Source of the DNA: Knufia peltigerae
Lineage: Eukaryota; Ascomycota; Eurotiomycetes; Chaetothyriales; Trichomeriaceae
Assembly (NCBI GenBank): GCA_030247855.1
Contig: JAPDRN010000188.1
Location: 1 to 53,121 of the forward strand
Length of the DNA stretch: 53,121 nucleotides
Direction: 5' to 3'
Shown: one piece after another, positions 1 through 12,010 of the stretch
Numbering within the stretch: the first letter of the stretch is position 1
Layout of the letters: each line of letters opens with the position of its first letter
Translations under genes and position numbers: made by a program
Notes under the pieces: generated by a model
The model's database searches: none
Told to the model about the DNA's origin: nothing
The model's input: only the letters and a program-made list of their open reading frames with translations

Positions 1-2
1 CA

Positions 3-449
3 CACACACGTGCCCTGGACCTGGATTTTCCCCAAGCACCGGAGGCAATCTATTGTCTGCGTTTGTATCACACAAACAGACCTACCCCGGTTTATTTGTG
101 TGTATGGGGCAATGCAACAAGCCATTTTACGTACCCGGGCTGACCGCATCCGACCTCTAGATTCGAATTGTTCTCCGGATCTCAGCTCCACATCGACATG
201 GACGATTCCTGGCACAACATCTCCCACCACCGTGTGTCTTTCAAGGCCTACGACAACATGCTCAAGGACCCCACGTCGGAATCGACGTTCAAGTCGTGGC
301 CCAAGCCTCTTACGATTGAGTATCTGGAGGAACAGTTTCAACGTTGGATGCTCGACCTGACCAGTTTCTGCTGGGACACTGCCGAGGTGCGCGAACTAGG
401 TGGGGAAGGTGACGCGCAGAGCGTCGAGCTCAAGGACGACATGTTGTAG
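3..449 (+). CDS. 3' end of an unrecognised protein-coding gene (5' part outside the window)
   Basis: The final exon, about 161-449, is open to a TAG at 447-449 and encodes an acidic, aromatic-rich tail (several Trp and Phe, ending KDDML). A stop at 141-143 in the same frame means an intron must precede it. CTGAC at 140-144 followed by CTCTAG ending at 160 is a good branch/acceptor pair. The same frame is open and coding-like at 3-97, and a GTGTGT donor at 98 would join it in phase to base 161. A GTATGG donor at 102 with the acceptor at 186 also keeps frame. I do not recognise the family. The gene is cut by the window edge, so only the C-terminal roughly 125 residues can be seen. The final exon is fairly credible; the upstream splice is uncertain. 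Confidence 0.42.
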
Positions 450-2272
450 AACAAAACCAATAGCACCCACTAGTCCCACCGAATCAGGTTGTACAAAACA
501 ATTGCGGGACAAACAAAAAGCAAGGCTGCCTTTTGTCCGCGGATTGAATTGTTTTCCAATCAGCCTGTTTCAGACCTACATGGGCCATGTCACCACCCAT
601 CGTGGAGAGACGGCAGGGATCGAATTGGAAAAGGAAAATGATCCAGCCTCACTTGGGGACCGCACCCAAGACATGCCCCGAGAAACAAAAACTGTGTTAC
701 CCCCTTAACAGTACGGTACAAGTACGTACACCGAGCCATTCAAATCGGGGATGGTCTATCTGGCTCAGCTTTTGACGAATCACGAGATATGAAAATCGGA
801 ATTAAACAAACAAAAAGAATAAAACACCTGGGCGCACACTGTGTACGGCTTTGGATTTGGGTGGGTTTCGAAGGAAATGAAAGCACATTAGAAACAAGGG
901 CAGAACTTGGGGACATAATTTGTAATACGAACACACTATCACACAGCTGGATAAGGAATGAAAATACTCCGTACAATTTGACATGAAACCTTGGAAGAGT
1001 ACACGCACGTTGAAATTTACCCTTGTTGCTCGTACGGAGTACCGATAACACACGTGGTAGGTACCTTGTTGTAGTTCCGTTCTGTCTTTGACGACAAAGT
1101 ACGGATAGAGGACAGTCTGAAACAACGTGGCGTCAATTACTCGGCACATTCACCTTCGGACCCCTTCCTGTGACGGGCGCGGGATCGTGTGATAAAGATG
1201 CGGTGTATTGACGGAGTGGAATACAGGTACGTAAGAAGAAGGCAAATAAAAAAAACGGTACGGGTAGGAATTGACAGGTCAACAGGGACATGCATGGGGG
1301 AATGCGAAGTAGGAGTCGAATCAAAAGGGACCCTCGCCTATCCGTACTCCGTACTCCGTGCGGATACCTAATGTTTGATCCCTCCTGGACGGTCATTGTC
1401 CCTCGTCACAATTTCCCTGGCACGAGTACTCCGTACAATCCCTGCTTTTCCAGCCTCACCTACGGAGGAGTCCCGGCCACCTCGCAGCGTGACGACCGCC
1501 TCGATCCATTGGTAAGAAGGAGAGGAGGAGGATCCAGGGGGGAAAAGACGGTGAGAGTGTCAATGGTTCGGATAACTCGAAAATCTCGGATGGTGGAAAA
1601 ATAAGGCAAGTCGTAGTTCTCATTCTTACATCGTATTTTCAGATTGAAAAGACAAGGAAAGAAAGTAAAAAAGGCCGTCAAGTCATGATCCCTCGCGACC
1701 TGAATTTCCCCTGTCGTGCCACGATACCGCGATACATCAAGCGTCGGGGAAATTGTCAATAAAATCCCGGCAAGCGATTTCATACCCAAGGTACAAGTCC
1801 AAATCCCGTCCACAAACGACCTGCTTCATCGCATCCTCGAGGCCCGGCGCCCAGAAGCCAAGCAAAGAAAGATTTACAAAAGTTCCAATTTTGTCGAAAA
1901 GAAAAAAAGCAGGAAAGGCTGCGTTGAATGTCGGATTACACGTACAGCGCCAGGCTGCATGTTTGGAGCCAACGACTGCGATCCACCGAAAAGGTCGGAG
2001 AATCCCATACGCGAGCCTGTCTGCAGCTATTGTGTGCGCCTGTCTGCCTACCCATGGCTTCCAGTAAGTAGTCAATTTGTAAGAATAGACCCTGTCCATA
2101 ACAATAAATTTACCGATACCGACCAAAGTCGGGCAACGATCATCCTGTGGAAACCCAGCCAGGCCGAAGCCGAAGCCAGGCAAACGTGAAGAGGTCATAC
2201 TGACCTCGGGCAAGTCGGATTAGAATTAATTTTGTGACCGACACGTATGGTTACAGTGCTGTCGCCGATTCA
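450..2272. other. intergenic region
   Basis: No convincing gene. Open frames on both strands at about 1.72-2.21 kb overlap each other and match nothing I recognise. The stretch carries four copies of TACGGAGTA or its complement (965-973, 1033-1041, 1345-1353, 1427-1435). It is the 3' flank of both neighbouring genes, so it should hold their terminators. Confidence 0.6.
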
Positions 2273-4344
2273 TCATCCCCTGAGGAGCTCCTGCCTGCAG
2301 TACGCCTCGAAGGCAGGCATCGACTCTTCGGTCACACGGCCAACTTCCATAACTTTGACGTTGTGCTCGACCGTGTGGTATTTTCCGAAATGAATACGAC
2401 TGGAGGGGTCCAAGGTCTGATCGTGTCGGAGCCGAACAGCGATCGGTTGTTTCGAAAAGCGAGGCTCGCCGGCCAAGGGGTCGGGGATTCCTGAGCCTTC
2501 GTCATAGACAATGGCGTGGGCTTGCTGTTCCTGGTGGTTGAGATTCTTGGAACCGATCCCCTTCCGCCCATGGGTGCTGATAGGGACGCACACAGAGTAT
2601 CCTTGACGTCGTAGGGCTATGATCATACGGCGTGGTCCGCTGTAGATGGGGTCGCCGTACCGATCGAGCAAGGTTCTTGCGTTTGTCGCTTTCGACTCGG
2701 CTCCCATGCTGGAATGTTGAATGATCGAGATCACTCTCCCATGAACAAAGAATGCCGCACATTCGGGGCCAACGCGCACTCTATAACTGGGACGTAGGGT
2801 CTTTGCGTCCCGTTCTGTAGGGCCTGTGTTGTCTGGACGAAATTCGGCGTTTCTCCCTTGATTTGCCGTCGGAGGGTACTGAGTTTGGAACGTCTGTAGA
2901 GACATCCTTCTTCTTTCTACTATGGAACTGTTTTCGGTCGGCATAGGATAGGATGTTTTTGTTGTCCGGGCCACCGTTCCTGGACCGGGACCATCGAGGA
3001 TGTCTTGCAGTGGTTTGAAGGCCGGTGCCGACCTGCGCGAATCAGTTCTCTCCAGGGATGGCCGTGCTGAAGCGGACGTGGGAAATGATGTCGGGGGCAT
3101 TGTACCGGAGTAAGAGCGTGTGGCTGGAGAAGCATGACCGGCTTGCGCGCGAGAAGGTTCCCGTGGAGGTCGAGCTTCAGCACCAAGTCTCCTCTCAAGG
3201 ACGTCGCAGTTATAGCGGAATTTTTCGAGCTCGTTTGAATCATTCCTAATCAGATTCTCGAAGTAACGATCTCGCTCTTCTCTGTTGTTGTATCTGCAGT
3301 CGTCTCTGCAGGCCTCGATAAGTACAAATCGCTGAACACAGCGCTTTGTAAGAGCGATGTTGCCATGCTGTTTTGCCTGCGACGCCGCTGTACGAAGCTT
3401 TTCGAGGTCCGTTTTCAGAACATCCTTGTGATTGTCGATGAATTTTTTACAGAGATCAAAATTTGCGAGCGGAATTTCGACAAATCCCAAGATATCTCCT
3501 TTTAATCCAAGTGGAATGCCGACACGTCCCAAGACGTCTCCTGTTAATCCAAATGCCCTTGCTCCAGAATCAGTCGCCGACTGGACGCCTCTTGGTTGTC
3601 GAGGAGCGTTGTTTTGTTCCTCAACTCTGCGCTGGTTGGCGTCATCAGAGTGCTCGTCACTCGCGCTAGTAGGTCTGGTGTATTGCTGGCGAGGTTGACG
3701 GTGCGTGCTCCTACGGCTTTCACTGACGGGGTCTGGATGCTGCTGTGGGTTCATACCGAACGAGTAGCTTCTCGACCTGATTGGCGCCGCATAAGACTGG
3801 ACATCTACTTGGGCCCCAGCTTCTCTTACTTCTCTTTGGCGGTATTCGGGCTGATATCGGCTATACGCACGAGAACTGTCGTTGCCTCTTGCTATGGTAT
3901 AAGACTGATCCTGCGGAGGAGCGCGATAATAAGACTCTTGTTGGCCTCGATTGTCCGGACTATACAAAGAATAAGTCTTGAGCCACTTCAAGTACAAGTG
4001 CTGTTATGCATACCGCGCTGTGTTGGGTTCTGATGGCAACGGCCTTTGTCCAGGGTTAGTAGTCCGATTGTAACTAACCTGCTCTGCAGTCACATGCTGT
4101 CGGTTCCTTGGGGTGTGCCTTGGATAGTCAGAATTCAATGGTTGAAAAGGTTTAGAGATGAGGTGGACTGTACCCATGCGCATCTATATCCCCAGTGCCG
4201 TCAGTTTCGCCACGGCGTCGGCCTTCTCTCTCTTAGTAATGTAGGCTGGTATTGAAATGCGCAACGGATCTTACCATGATGCTCAAGGGCTGGCCGGGAG
4301 GTCCCGTCAGCAGCTCTTCTGCGGTCACCCCGTTTAGACTCCAT
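2273..4344 (-). CDS. DUF6590 domain protein, copy A of a duplicated divergent module
   Basis: Function unknown. My model has three exons: 4344-4275, 4167-4079 and 4000-2273, giving 628 aa. Intron 1 has a GTAAGA donor, a CTGAC branch and a TACAG acceptor. Intron 2 (78 nt) has a GTTAGT donor, an ACTAAC branch and an AACAG acceptor. The large exon has no ATG near its 5' end, and the upstream exons supply one in frame. The first roughly 200 residues are Gln/Arg/Ser/Tyr-rich and look disordered. A Cys-containing helical stretch with a TKRCVQRFVLIEACRDD segment follows. The C-terminal roughly 170 residues match my knowledge of DUF6590: an AAFFVHGRV opening, a VCVPISTHGRKG core, QAHAIVY, LDPSSRIHFGK and the signature TVEHNVKV. 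It diverges from the coiled-coil gene at 5568. Exons 1 and 2 are less certain: intron 2 is a multiple of three with an in-frame TAA, so if it is retained the gene would be broken there. Confidence 0.8.
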
Positions 4345-5567
4345 TAGACATATGTCCAAGACATACTCACATCCGAACCAAGGAATGGATCATGGGTAGA
4401 GGAGATTTACATATTTAGAGGCTTCCATAATTTGAGCCTCAAGGTTGCATATGCTCTGGATGTAGTGGCATCACTCGTCTCCTCAAAATCACAAGGGGCA
4501 ACATTAGGAACCGAATGCCGTTACTCATTGCTTGGTCTTGACCCCGGGCCATCAAGATAGCAGGTTTGGTGCAATGGCACTTGCAGTAGTGATAGTCATC
4601 GGCGGCTTGTGGACGATTCCTGGAACTTCGTGTCGTCCTGACGTTGCCTTAGCGTGGGGACCACCAAGACGTCTTACTCGTCCCCGGCCTCTACTCATGC
4701 CTTCATCGCTGCAGGTCTAAGTGCTGCACGAAAAGGGAGCAGTGTGTCGGGGTTTTGAGGCGAGCATTTCCCTGCCTCTTTGGTCATGGTCAGGTGCAGT
4801 TGATCGTAAAAATCGAGTGTGTCAGACGGTCCATTACGAAAAGCAAATCAGCGCAGATGACAGAATCAGGAGGCAGGGATGTGTGAAATGGAGGAAGGTT
4901 GTGGGAGAGAGAGAAGAGAGATTGGGCGAGAAAGATCCCTCTCTACTGTACAGGCGTCGTGGCCTCTATTCATTTGTTTAGCGTGCGCCAAGTAGCCTCT
5001 ACCGCTACGTACCAGACTTTGGGGCGCTCTAGCCTGCTTTATAGCCTATTGCCCTCCTTAAGACGCAGCATCCACTGCGCCCAGGTTGCTAACTACCCCC
5101 TCCCCCCCTGCAGGTCCCTCGTATGCTTGGATCCGGGCACTGTAGGAAGTGAAGCTAAGCGACTCACCCAGAACGAGCCGTTCACTTTCATCTTTCTCCG
5201 GTGTCAGTTTATTCTTCAATTGTCCTATCAATAACAGACCCCAATGGTGTTGAATTTTTGACAGCTGTTACAACTGACCCCTTGGACAATATTTGTCTGA
5301 ACGTGACTGCCCTTATTGTAGGTGTCTGGGTGTCATTATCTCCCTCTCCCATCAGCAGCAATTCTTCTCTCATGGACATTGTTTACTCTCCTCGCGTTCG
5401 CGTCTTACCACCCCCCCTTTTCGCACTCTATCCCTGCTATAGCGTCGCAAAGCGCCACTGTTATTTCATTCTCGTCTTCTACTTTTCCTCCCGGTAAAGT
5501 GACACGTGCGGAGGAGTGAGTCTTGAACTGCTGATGGGACGGACGAGTGGCTGTTCTCCATGGCCCA
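4345..5567. promoter_or_regulatory. shared divergent promoter region of module A
   Basis: This 1.2 kb separates the DUF6590 gene (leftward) from the coiled-coil gene (rightward), so both promoters must lie here. Pyrimidine-rich tracts occur at about 5095-5110 and 5340-5420, as is common upstream of fungal start sites. I see no credible coding sequence. I also see no sequence clearly shared with the equivalent interval of module B (12011-13099). Confidence 0.5.
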
Positions 5568-7303
5568 ATGGCTAATTTACAACGCTGCACTTCGGATCCT
5601 TCCCTCCTCTCGTGAGACAGCACACGACTCACTCGTCGTCCTACCAGAAGACTGACACGTCGTGTAGAAATGATCCCTCCTCTCATCATCCTTCGGCCAG
5701 CCTAGAAATATTGTCTCGTCACGACCCCGATGTCAGTCTTGAGAAATTTCATGGGCAATTTGCAGATACTCCTTCGAGACCGTCTGTGGCATACTTAGGA
5801 GACATGCAAGGCAATTCGTCAGTTGGAGATGGAGCAGATTGGCTCGGCCTACCTCGATCCCACAGAAGCAGCAGTTTCGGTTATCATGGCCGAGGTGAAG
5901 AGTCCATATCAACCCGCGGCGATGAAGTCCTAGCTGGGCATACACCAAACCCACACGCGGACAAATTAATACAATTCCTCCGCCAGTTCCATCGTCTCTA
6001 CGATCTGCGGACCGATGCTCAGGCGCTTAGACTCCACACCAGGGATGAAAGAAACAAAGTGAAATCCAGTACGAGGCGCCTACAAGGCATAACACGAAGG
6101 CTGGTTAGAGGGATCAAACTTCAAGGCGATGTGACGGCAGACTTGCAAGCTCTGGAAGGGGTCATAGAAGAAATCGATGCGCAGTATATCAATCATGATA
6201 TGTATGAGAGTGATCTGATACCAGTCGAGTGGAAACTCAAGGAAGCAGAAAAGAACTTGTACGAGGACTTGACTGGGGAAGCTTTCCTAGATCCCGCATG
6301 GTCTGAAGACGATGGCCAGTCATCCCCCAAGGTCGCGCCCCAGTTATCCTCCTTGGGAATCACAATGATAACGACGGAGAGTCCACATCAACCTCACCGT
6401 CCCTTGGACGATGCAGTGGCAGCCCTGAAGGCTTCGGAACTGGAAACGACTTTGGAACTTGACAGACTAAAGTCTGAGTATGATGAAATTATAGAGGATG
6501 CCAACATGTACTCTGCAAGTGGTATGTCAGTAACCACCTTAACACAAGACTTTCTTTCCGATTATACTCAACGGCGCGAAGCCTTACTGGACAAGTTGGC
6601 AGTGCTATCTGAAGACATACGCGCCCTTGAATCTCAGTCCTCAGCTGGAGACCGACCCAAATCACCCACGACAGATTCCCTTCCTGTTAATCAATTCTCT
6701 GATCGAGCAACTGATGTGCTCTTGCGGACTTACGCGGACAATGGTGACGAAACTCTCCAGCTACACGCAGCAGACTATAGAGCAAGAGAAAGTGATCTCA
6801 CTCCAGTACTGGATTGCGTCGAGTTCAGTCGTGCCAATGACGGTATTGGCATACTGCCGACGTCACTTGCGACGTTGAAGAAGGGTGGTTATGCTCATTC
6901 CATCTCCCTCGAGCAGCCATACGACGGTGGCATCACTACTGTTTCGAAGTGGCTATCCCATTACTTCACGAGTTCGTGGTGGTCGGCCGTACGATTCGCC
7001 TTTGAGCACTACCTTGACAACACATTCTCCTACATAGCCATCAAGAGATACTTGACAGATCTATATATCAAGGAGGCAGGCCTACCAATCGCCAACGAAA
7101 CCTACGGGTCAGATCAGAAGAGTGCCTATACATATTGGTTCCCTGAGACAAGCAATTCAACTCCAGTGGGTGTCGATCCACCTGTACGCACCTATGGCCA
7201 GCACAGTAGTCCTCAGAAGAGAAGGCACAGTTCGGGTGATTATTCTGAGAAGTTGAGACTAAAGACCCATGTAGTTCATAGTAATCGTCCCAACACACAG
7301 TAA
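5568..7303 (+). CDS. coiled-coil protein of unknown function, copy A of the divergent module
   Basis: The model has two exons, 5568-5611 and 5668-7303, encoding 559 aa. The 56-nt intron has a GTGAGA donor, a CTGAC branch and a GTGTAG acceptor. The large exon is open upstream but has no ATG before about residue 45; splicing supplies an ATG at 5568 and a start beginning MANLQRCTSDPSLLS. The first 100 residues are Ser/His/Asp-rich. Three charged, heptad-like helical blocks follow (residues about 115-215, 265-300 and 310-345). Near the C-terminus is an aromatic segment, VSKWLSHYFTSSWW, with a predicted helix after it and a basic tail. No signal peptide or transmembrane helix is evident. Gene 13100-14867 has the same plan: a tiny first exon ending in phase 2, then one large exon. 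I take the two to be paralogues. Biochemical role unknown. Confidence 0.82.
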
Positions 7304-10300
7304 ACGAGTGTTATACGTACTCGGCCCATAACTTTCATAGAGTGATTTGGAGCAATATACTGGAATGATACGGAGCATTCAAAGTCCGATATGGTCCTTG
7401 ACATTATTTTTTTTCCCTTGTCTTTTCGAAGCTCAAAATAAGCTCCGTAGATCTGTCTCCAGTTTCTCATTTTCCGTCTCCGGCCCGTGCAGCGGGATCC
7501 AATTTAGCAAGGCAGTGGTGGATCAGAAGGCTCGATCTGGCCAGGTACATACGGAGTAAAAGCCCACCGGAGGGTTTAGGTTAGTTAGACACATTGTGTG
7601 GTTGACGGGTAGCAATAATCTGTGGCCATCCAGCCTGGCGGCGACAATGATATTTCGATACACTATTAGACAGAAGGGACCGTGTGGAATTTTTTTTTAC
7701 TGGCCAAAAAAAAGAGTATGGAGACCGAGTACGCCTTACGAGGTCAAACACGGAGGAGAACAAGAGCCATCCATCACCTGCGCCAGTAAGTAGGTAGAGT
7801 CTCATCGGGCCAAACATTGCCCACCTCGGGTCAAGGTGCTTGCTTTCCACCACCTCAATCCCCCAAATCATAATTCCCATCGGCCTGATAGTATTCCGAC
7901 GAGTTCTTGTGTGTAGGGGCGAGTCTCGCAGATCGAGATTCTTTTTTTAATTGTGCCGTCAGACTGAAAGGAAAAAGAAAGTCCACGCGTTTCTTCCCCC
8001 CCTCTCTCCCGCTTCCACCAAAGACTGCTTTCCGTACTCGCAAAGCAAAGCCACTTTTCTTTCGCAGAGCCGCATGCGATACCCGATCGAGGCAAGGCAA
8101 AGAAAGACTGGTCCTCGTGACTTGTGAACACGCTTCCTTCGATGGGTCCAAAAACTCCCGACGGGACTGCGCTGGCTACGGGCCACAGCTGAACGTGGGG
8201 TGGGGCGATTCCCCCCTTTGGCTGTATTGTATGTGGACTGCTGTTTTCCCCCTCTCTTTTGCTTTTGCCGTTGCGGAAATGGTGTTGGTGGTGTTGTTTG
8301 ATAAGTTGTAACAAGTTGAGTCAGGATTTGGTCAGCTGAAAACAAAAACCGCCAACAATCCATCTCTCCACTTATCACCATCAGACCAGGGTTACGCAAA
8401 TGCCAAGGTGGACGAACTTCAGCTCTACCCTCCCTTCACGGTACAGGGGTCCAGGGACAAAGGGGGGCGTTTCTACGGAGTACAGTAGTGATTATCACTG
8501 GACATTTCAAGCAAAAAGAGAAAACCGGCCGAAATCGAGATCTTGCTGGCAGCTAGTACAGGGGTGAGGCTGAGAGTACCCGCGCGACAACGCCTGCGGA
8601 AAACTCACCCGGCCTCTCATGACGATTCGACGAGAGAGGATGTGATATCGCAAAGGTACGAGACTGAAGAGTAGAAGCAATTCGGCGCTTCCATTTCCGG
8701 TGTAACTGTGATGTGTCTTTGACGCGTTGATGGCAAACTTGAACGATTGGACATTACTACTCGTATCTAACGACTCTGCCCTGTCATTTTCGACTCATCT
8801 TCAGTGGTCAGACCACGAAGGGTGAAGTTGGCAAGGATTTGAGGATTTAGAACAAGCCCAATTTAGCAGTTTAGCTGTACTCCTTCTAGATCATAAGTGT
8901 ATCGTACGTCTGGTCTTGTGACGATGGGAAAAGTCCCTTGCATTTACCTAGTCACCCAGATTGGTCCTTGTAAGCGATATTTGCCCTCCTTCTATTTCCT
9001 GGTTCCGTACTGAGGTAGTCTCAAAAGACATACAATACTAGTATAGTACGGACTAGGCCCTTTCCATATCGCTTAATCGCGGCACCGAATGCACCTCCCG
9101 ACGCGCTCGTTCGAGATCAAGATGCTTTGCAGCCAGCAGCAACACTTTTGAGGAAATCTTTGAGGAGGGAAAGGTTATTTCGGTTTTCCCAGTCACCGGT
9201 TATGCCAGAAAACGGCTGCCTTGCATGGTGAAACGTCGGGCCCTGCTTCTTGCCGCGTCGCGCCTTTATTGCTAATCGTCAAACGGACTGCACGAGGCTT
9301 CTAGAGGAGGACAAGGACGAGGGACGAAGCTTGTTTGCTGGCTGACAGGTGCCCATTTTGTGTCTGTTAAACGCTCTTGCCCTCGAGAACAGCTCGAGTC
9401 AAGTCATGTTGTGCACCGACATCACCCACTACCCCATGCTGCATAGTGTCAGGGTACCACTTCGTTGATGCTTGTCAAAACCGGTCTGGACTCCATGAGC
9501 AGAGAGAAAAGAGAGCATAAATTGTTGCTTGAAAGGGCATCTCGAAGAAACAGCTGATTCATAATTGCAGCCACGTCGAGTGATGTCGTTTGCTTCTTCG
9601 GGTAAGATCGCCTTACCGGTCAAGTGCGAGGTTGTATACAGGCCACTGGATGTACAACTGCCAACAAGGGGCACTTGGCGTTGTAGTTGAATCCAGCGGA
9701 CGTTTTATCACCCGCTCCCTTAGTCAGTCCCTCATTCTCACCAGTGGATGACTCTCGAAGCGTACGTAATTACACGCGGTGCGGCAACGTTCGATCGAGG
9801 AGGAGGATGGCTGTCAAAGATACAACACATGTTCAGGCAGACCTTGTATTGGCCGGTCGCTCAGAAATGTCCACAAAATTGGTTGCCTCACATCGGGCAC
9901 TCACCGCTATTTCCTTTAATGCCAACCATTTTGATGATTGAACGGACGACCAACTGTGTTTTGCTTGCCCAGTCACAGCTCAATGCCGGAAGATGTACAC
10001 TTCTCAATGAGCAGGTGATCGACAAATTGGGTGCATATCCAGGACTGTCGACTTGGAATGGTCTGCTACGTGTTGTTGATGGTATCTTTTCTTTTGAGAG
10101 CGCTGTAGTCCAAGATAAAACAGTAAATTGCCGAGACGAGGCTGAGGCTAACAAGGCTGAGGTCGATCGAAGCTGCCGCCCAAAAATCCCCTTCACCGAT
10201 TGCGGATTTGTACATCAACGCTACGGAGATTGCGGAACATTGTTGGGTTTCAAGGCGTCCGAATTACCGAAGCGATAGTCGACATTTCAAACATAAATAG

Positions 10301-10657
10301 TAACAAACGGAATCGATATTGCGAACTTGATTAATGGTTTACCCAGTGAAAAGGCAACCACTAACTATGCCCAAAGCAAAAGTTGGAGAACTCTGAGACG
10401 ACCTCATCCAGCGCACAGCGACCGAAATATTGAAATGAGAGCTGCTTCTTCTTGTCTCGTACCCACCGAGAACGATTCGATATTGCTTTGATTAGATCCA
10501 TCAGGCCCTCAATCCGCCACGGCCTATAGAAGGCCAGTCTGCATGCTCCAATTTTCGCACCGCAGCCGCGACCACAATAATTGCAGTCACGAAGGTCTAA
10601 CGAGACCCTCGCAACCAAAACGTATGATGAAGATATGTTGTCTTCGAGTCACATTCC
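7304..10657. other. long intergenic region
   Basis: This 3.3 kb lies between the 3' end of module A and the 3' end of the module B DUF6590 gene. Opposed, overlapping open frames at 7.85-8.4 kb reflect base composition rather than a gene. One frame, 9748-10278 (+), is open for 176 codons but shows no domain, and a minus-strand frame overlaps it. TACGGAGTA occurs at 7550-7558 and 8474-8482. I cannot support any gene here; a lineage-specific gene or non-coding RNA remains possible. Confidence 0.55.
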
Positions 10658-12010
10658 TCACGGTGCAGAGGTTTTGCGGACCGCAGCCTGGGCTGCTGCA
10701 GTGGCCTGTAGCTGCCAATAGTGACAGAAGTAAGCCATCGATTGCGGGCTGACGATTCCCACATCCTTTACTCTGACATTGTGCTCGATGCTAAACACCT
10801 TGTCAAATCGGATGCGGCTCGCAGGGTCAAGCTTGCTGTCTTCGGTGCCTTTGTCGACCATTATTGGCTTCTTCTCCAGGTATGGCTCCCCGTTCAAGCG
10901 TACAGCCTTCGTGCCGGTCATGTGGATGATGGCATGTGCCTGAATATCGGCCTTGTTGAATGAAGGTTTCTTCACACCTTGGGACTGGTAAGTGTTCATC
11001 CCCACCGCCCACGAAAACCCATGACATTCCCTTACAACAGCGAACCGTCTGATATGGCTGAACACTCGCTGGCCGTGGATGCCATCAGCTGTAGACCCTT
11101 GGCTCCTCAAGTACCGATTACCGGAGGTTGCATTTTCATGCCAGAGCATTTTAAAGACCCGGCCCGTACAGAAGAAGCGGCTATCCCTGTGTGTGAAATC
11201 TTCGTGAAGGGGTTTCATGAAAGTCGGAATTGATTGACTCTGGCGTCCTTCTTCAACACTAGGGAGGGAGGGGTTGTGAACACTTCGACGACGATAGTGG
11301 TTGAGTGCTGGCGGTATGACCCATGACTCCACAGACCATGTTGAAGCCATGTCATCGGGCACCTGGACCGTGTTATATCGCACCCCGGCTGCTTGTTTGA
11401 TTTCATCGAGTAGCTGTGTGAATGTCCCGCTTTTCTGGTCCAATTCATCCTCATACGCAAGTCTGTCAAAGAACGCCTCTTGCTCACACTTTTCCAGGAA
11501 TTTGTACTTCCTCACCAGGAGATAAATTCGGGCACACGCGTCTCTCAGATGGTGGTTGCTTTGCGCGTCGAATTGGACTGCGGCAAGCAGAAAGGAGAAA
11601 TCTTGCATCTCGAACAATTCTTGATACTCTGCAAGGAATTCAGCTTCCTGACCTGGATCCTCTGCCCATGACTCGATGGCTCTGCGGGCATCTTCGTCCA
11701 AGTTCAGACCTCCGAAGCTAAGCAAAGCCGCCTCGGAGACAGCTCGACCTTGAGATGGTGCTCCTACGGGGCACCGGCTTAGCGGGCTGTTCGACCGACA
11801 TCAGATGCGCCTACCTAGGTCTTCATCCGAGCACGCCTTTCCCTTTCCTTTGGCTGCGGCTTTATTTTCATTGGACAGATGGTCTGTATTTTCGTCCGCT
11901 TGCGAGCTCTCCAAAGGGTCCTCATCTTGATCATTGGAGGAGCTGGAGTCGGACTCGGGCCTTGCTGGTGCCACGAGACGGCCGGGCTGCCGGCGGTACT
12001 GATAGGACAT
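10658..12010 (-). CDS. DUF6590 domain protein, copy B of the divergent module
   Basis: Two exons, 12010-11815 and 11763-10658, encode 433 aa. The 51-nt intron has a GTAGGC donor, a GCTAAG branch and a CGTAG acceptor. Exon 1 starts MSYQYRRQPGRL and is Ser/Asp/Glu-rich with a basic AKGKGK stretch. Exon 2 begins with a helical, acidic domain (about residues 75-200: ARIYLLVRKYKF, then FFDRLAYEDELDQ). The C-terminal roughly 180 residues form DUF6590: RFFCTGRVFKMLW, RRFAVVRE, MNTYQSQGV, QAHAIIH, LDPASRIRF and IEHNVRVKDVG. The DUF6590 part resembles copy A clearly but distantly (roughly one third identical by eye). The two also share the helical domain and a phase-1 intron near the N-terminus. No catalytic motif or membrane segment is visible, and the function is unknown. 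It diverges from the coiled-coil gene at 13100. Confidence 0.85.

Noticed and set aside
1716..2213. Long overlapping open frames on both strands
   Set aside because: Mutually antisense, no recognised domain, no start context or splice evidence. They look like a compositional effect.
7868..8399. Three overlapping minus-strand frames and one plus-strand frame
   Set aside because: Several frames open together over pyrimidine/purine-rich tracts; the translations are low complexity and match no family.
9748..10278. 176-codon plus-strand frame
   Set aside because: A minus-strand frame overlaps it, no domain is recognised and codon usage does not resemble the neighbouring genes. An orphan gene cannot be fully excluded.
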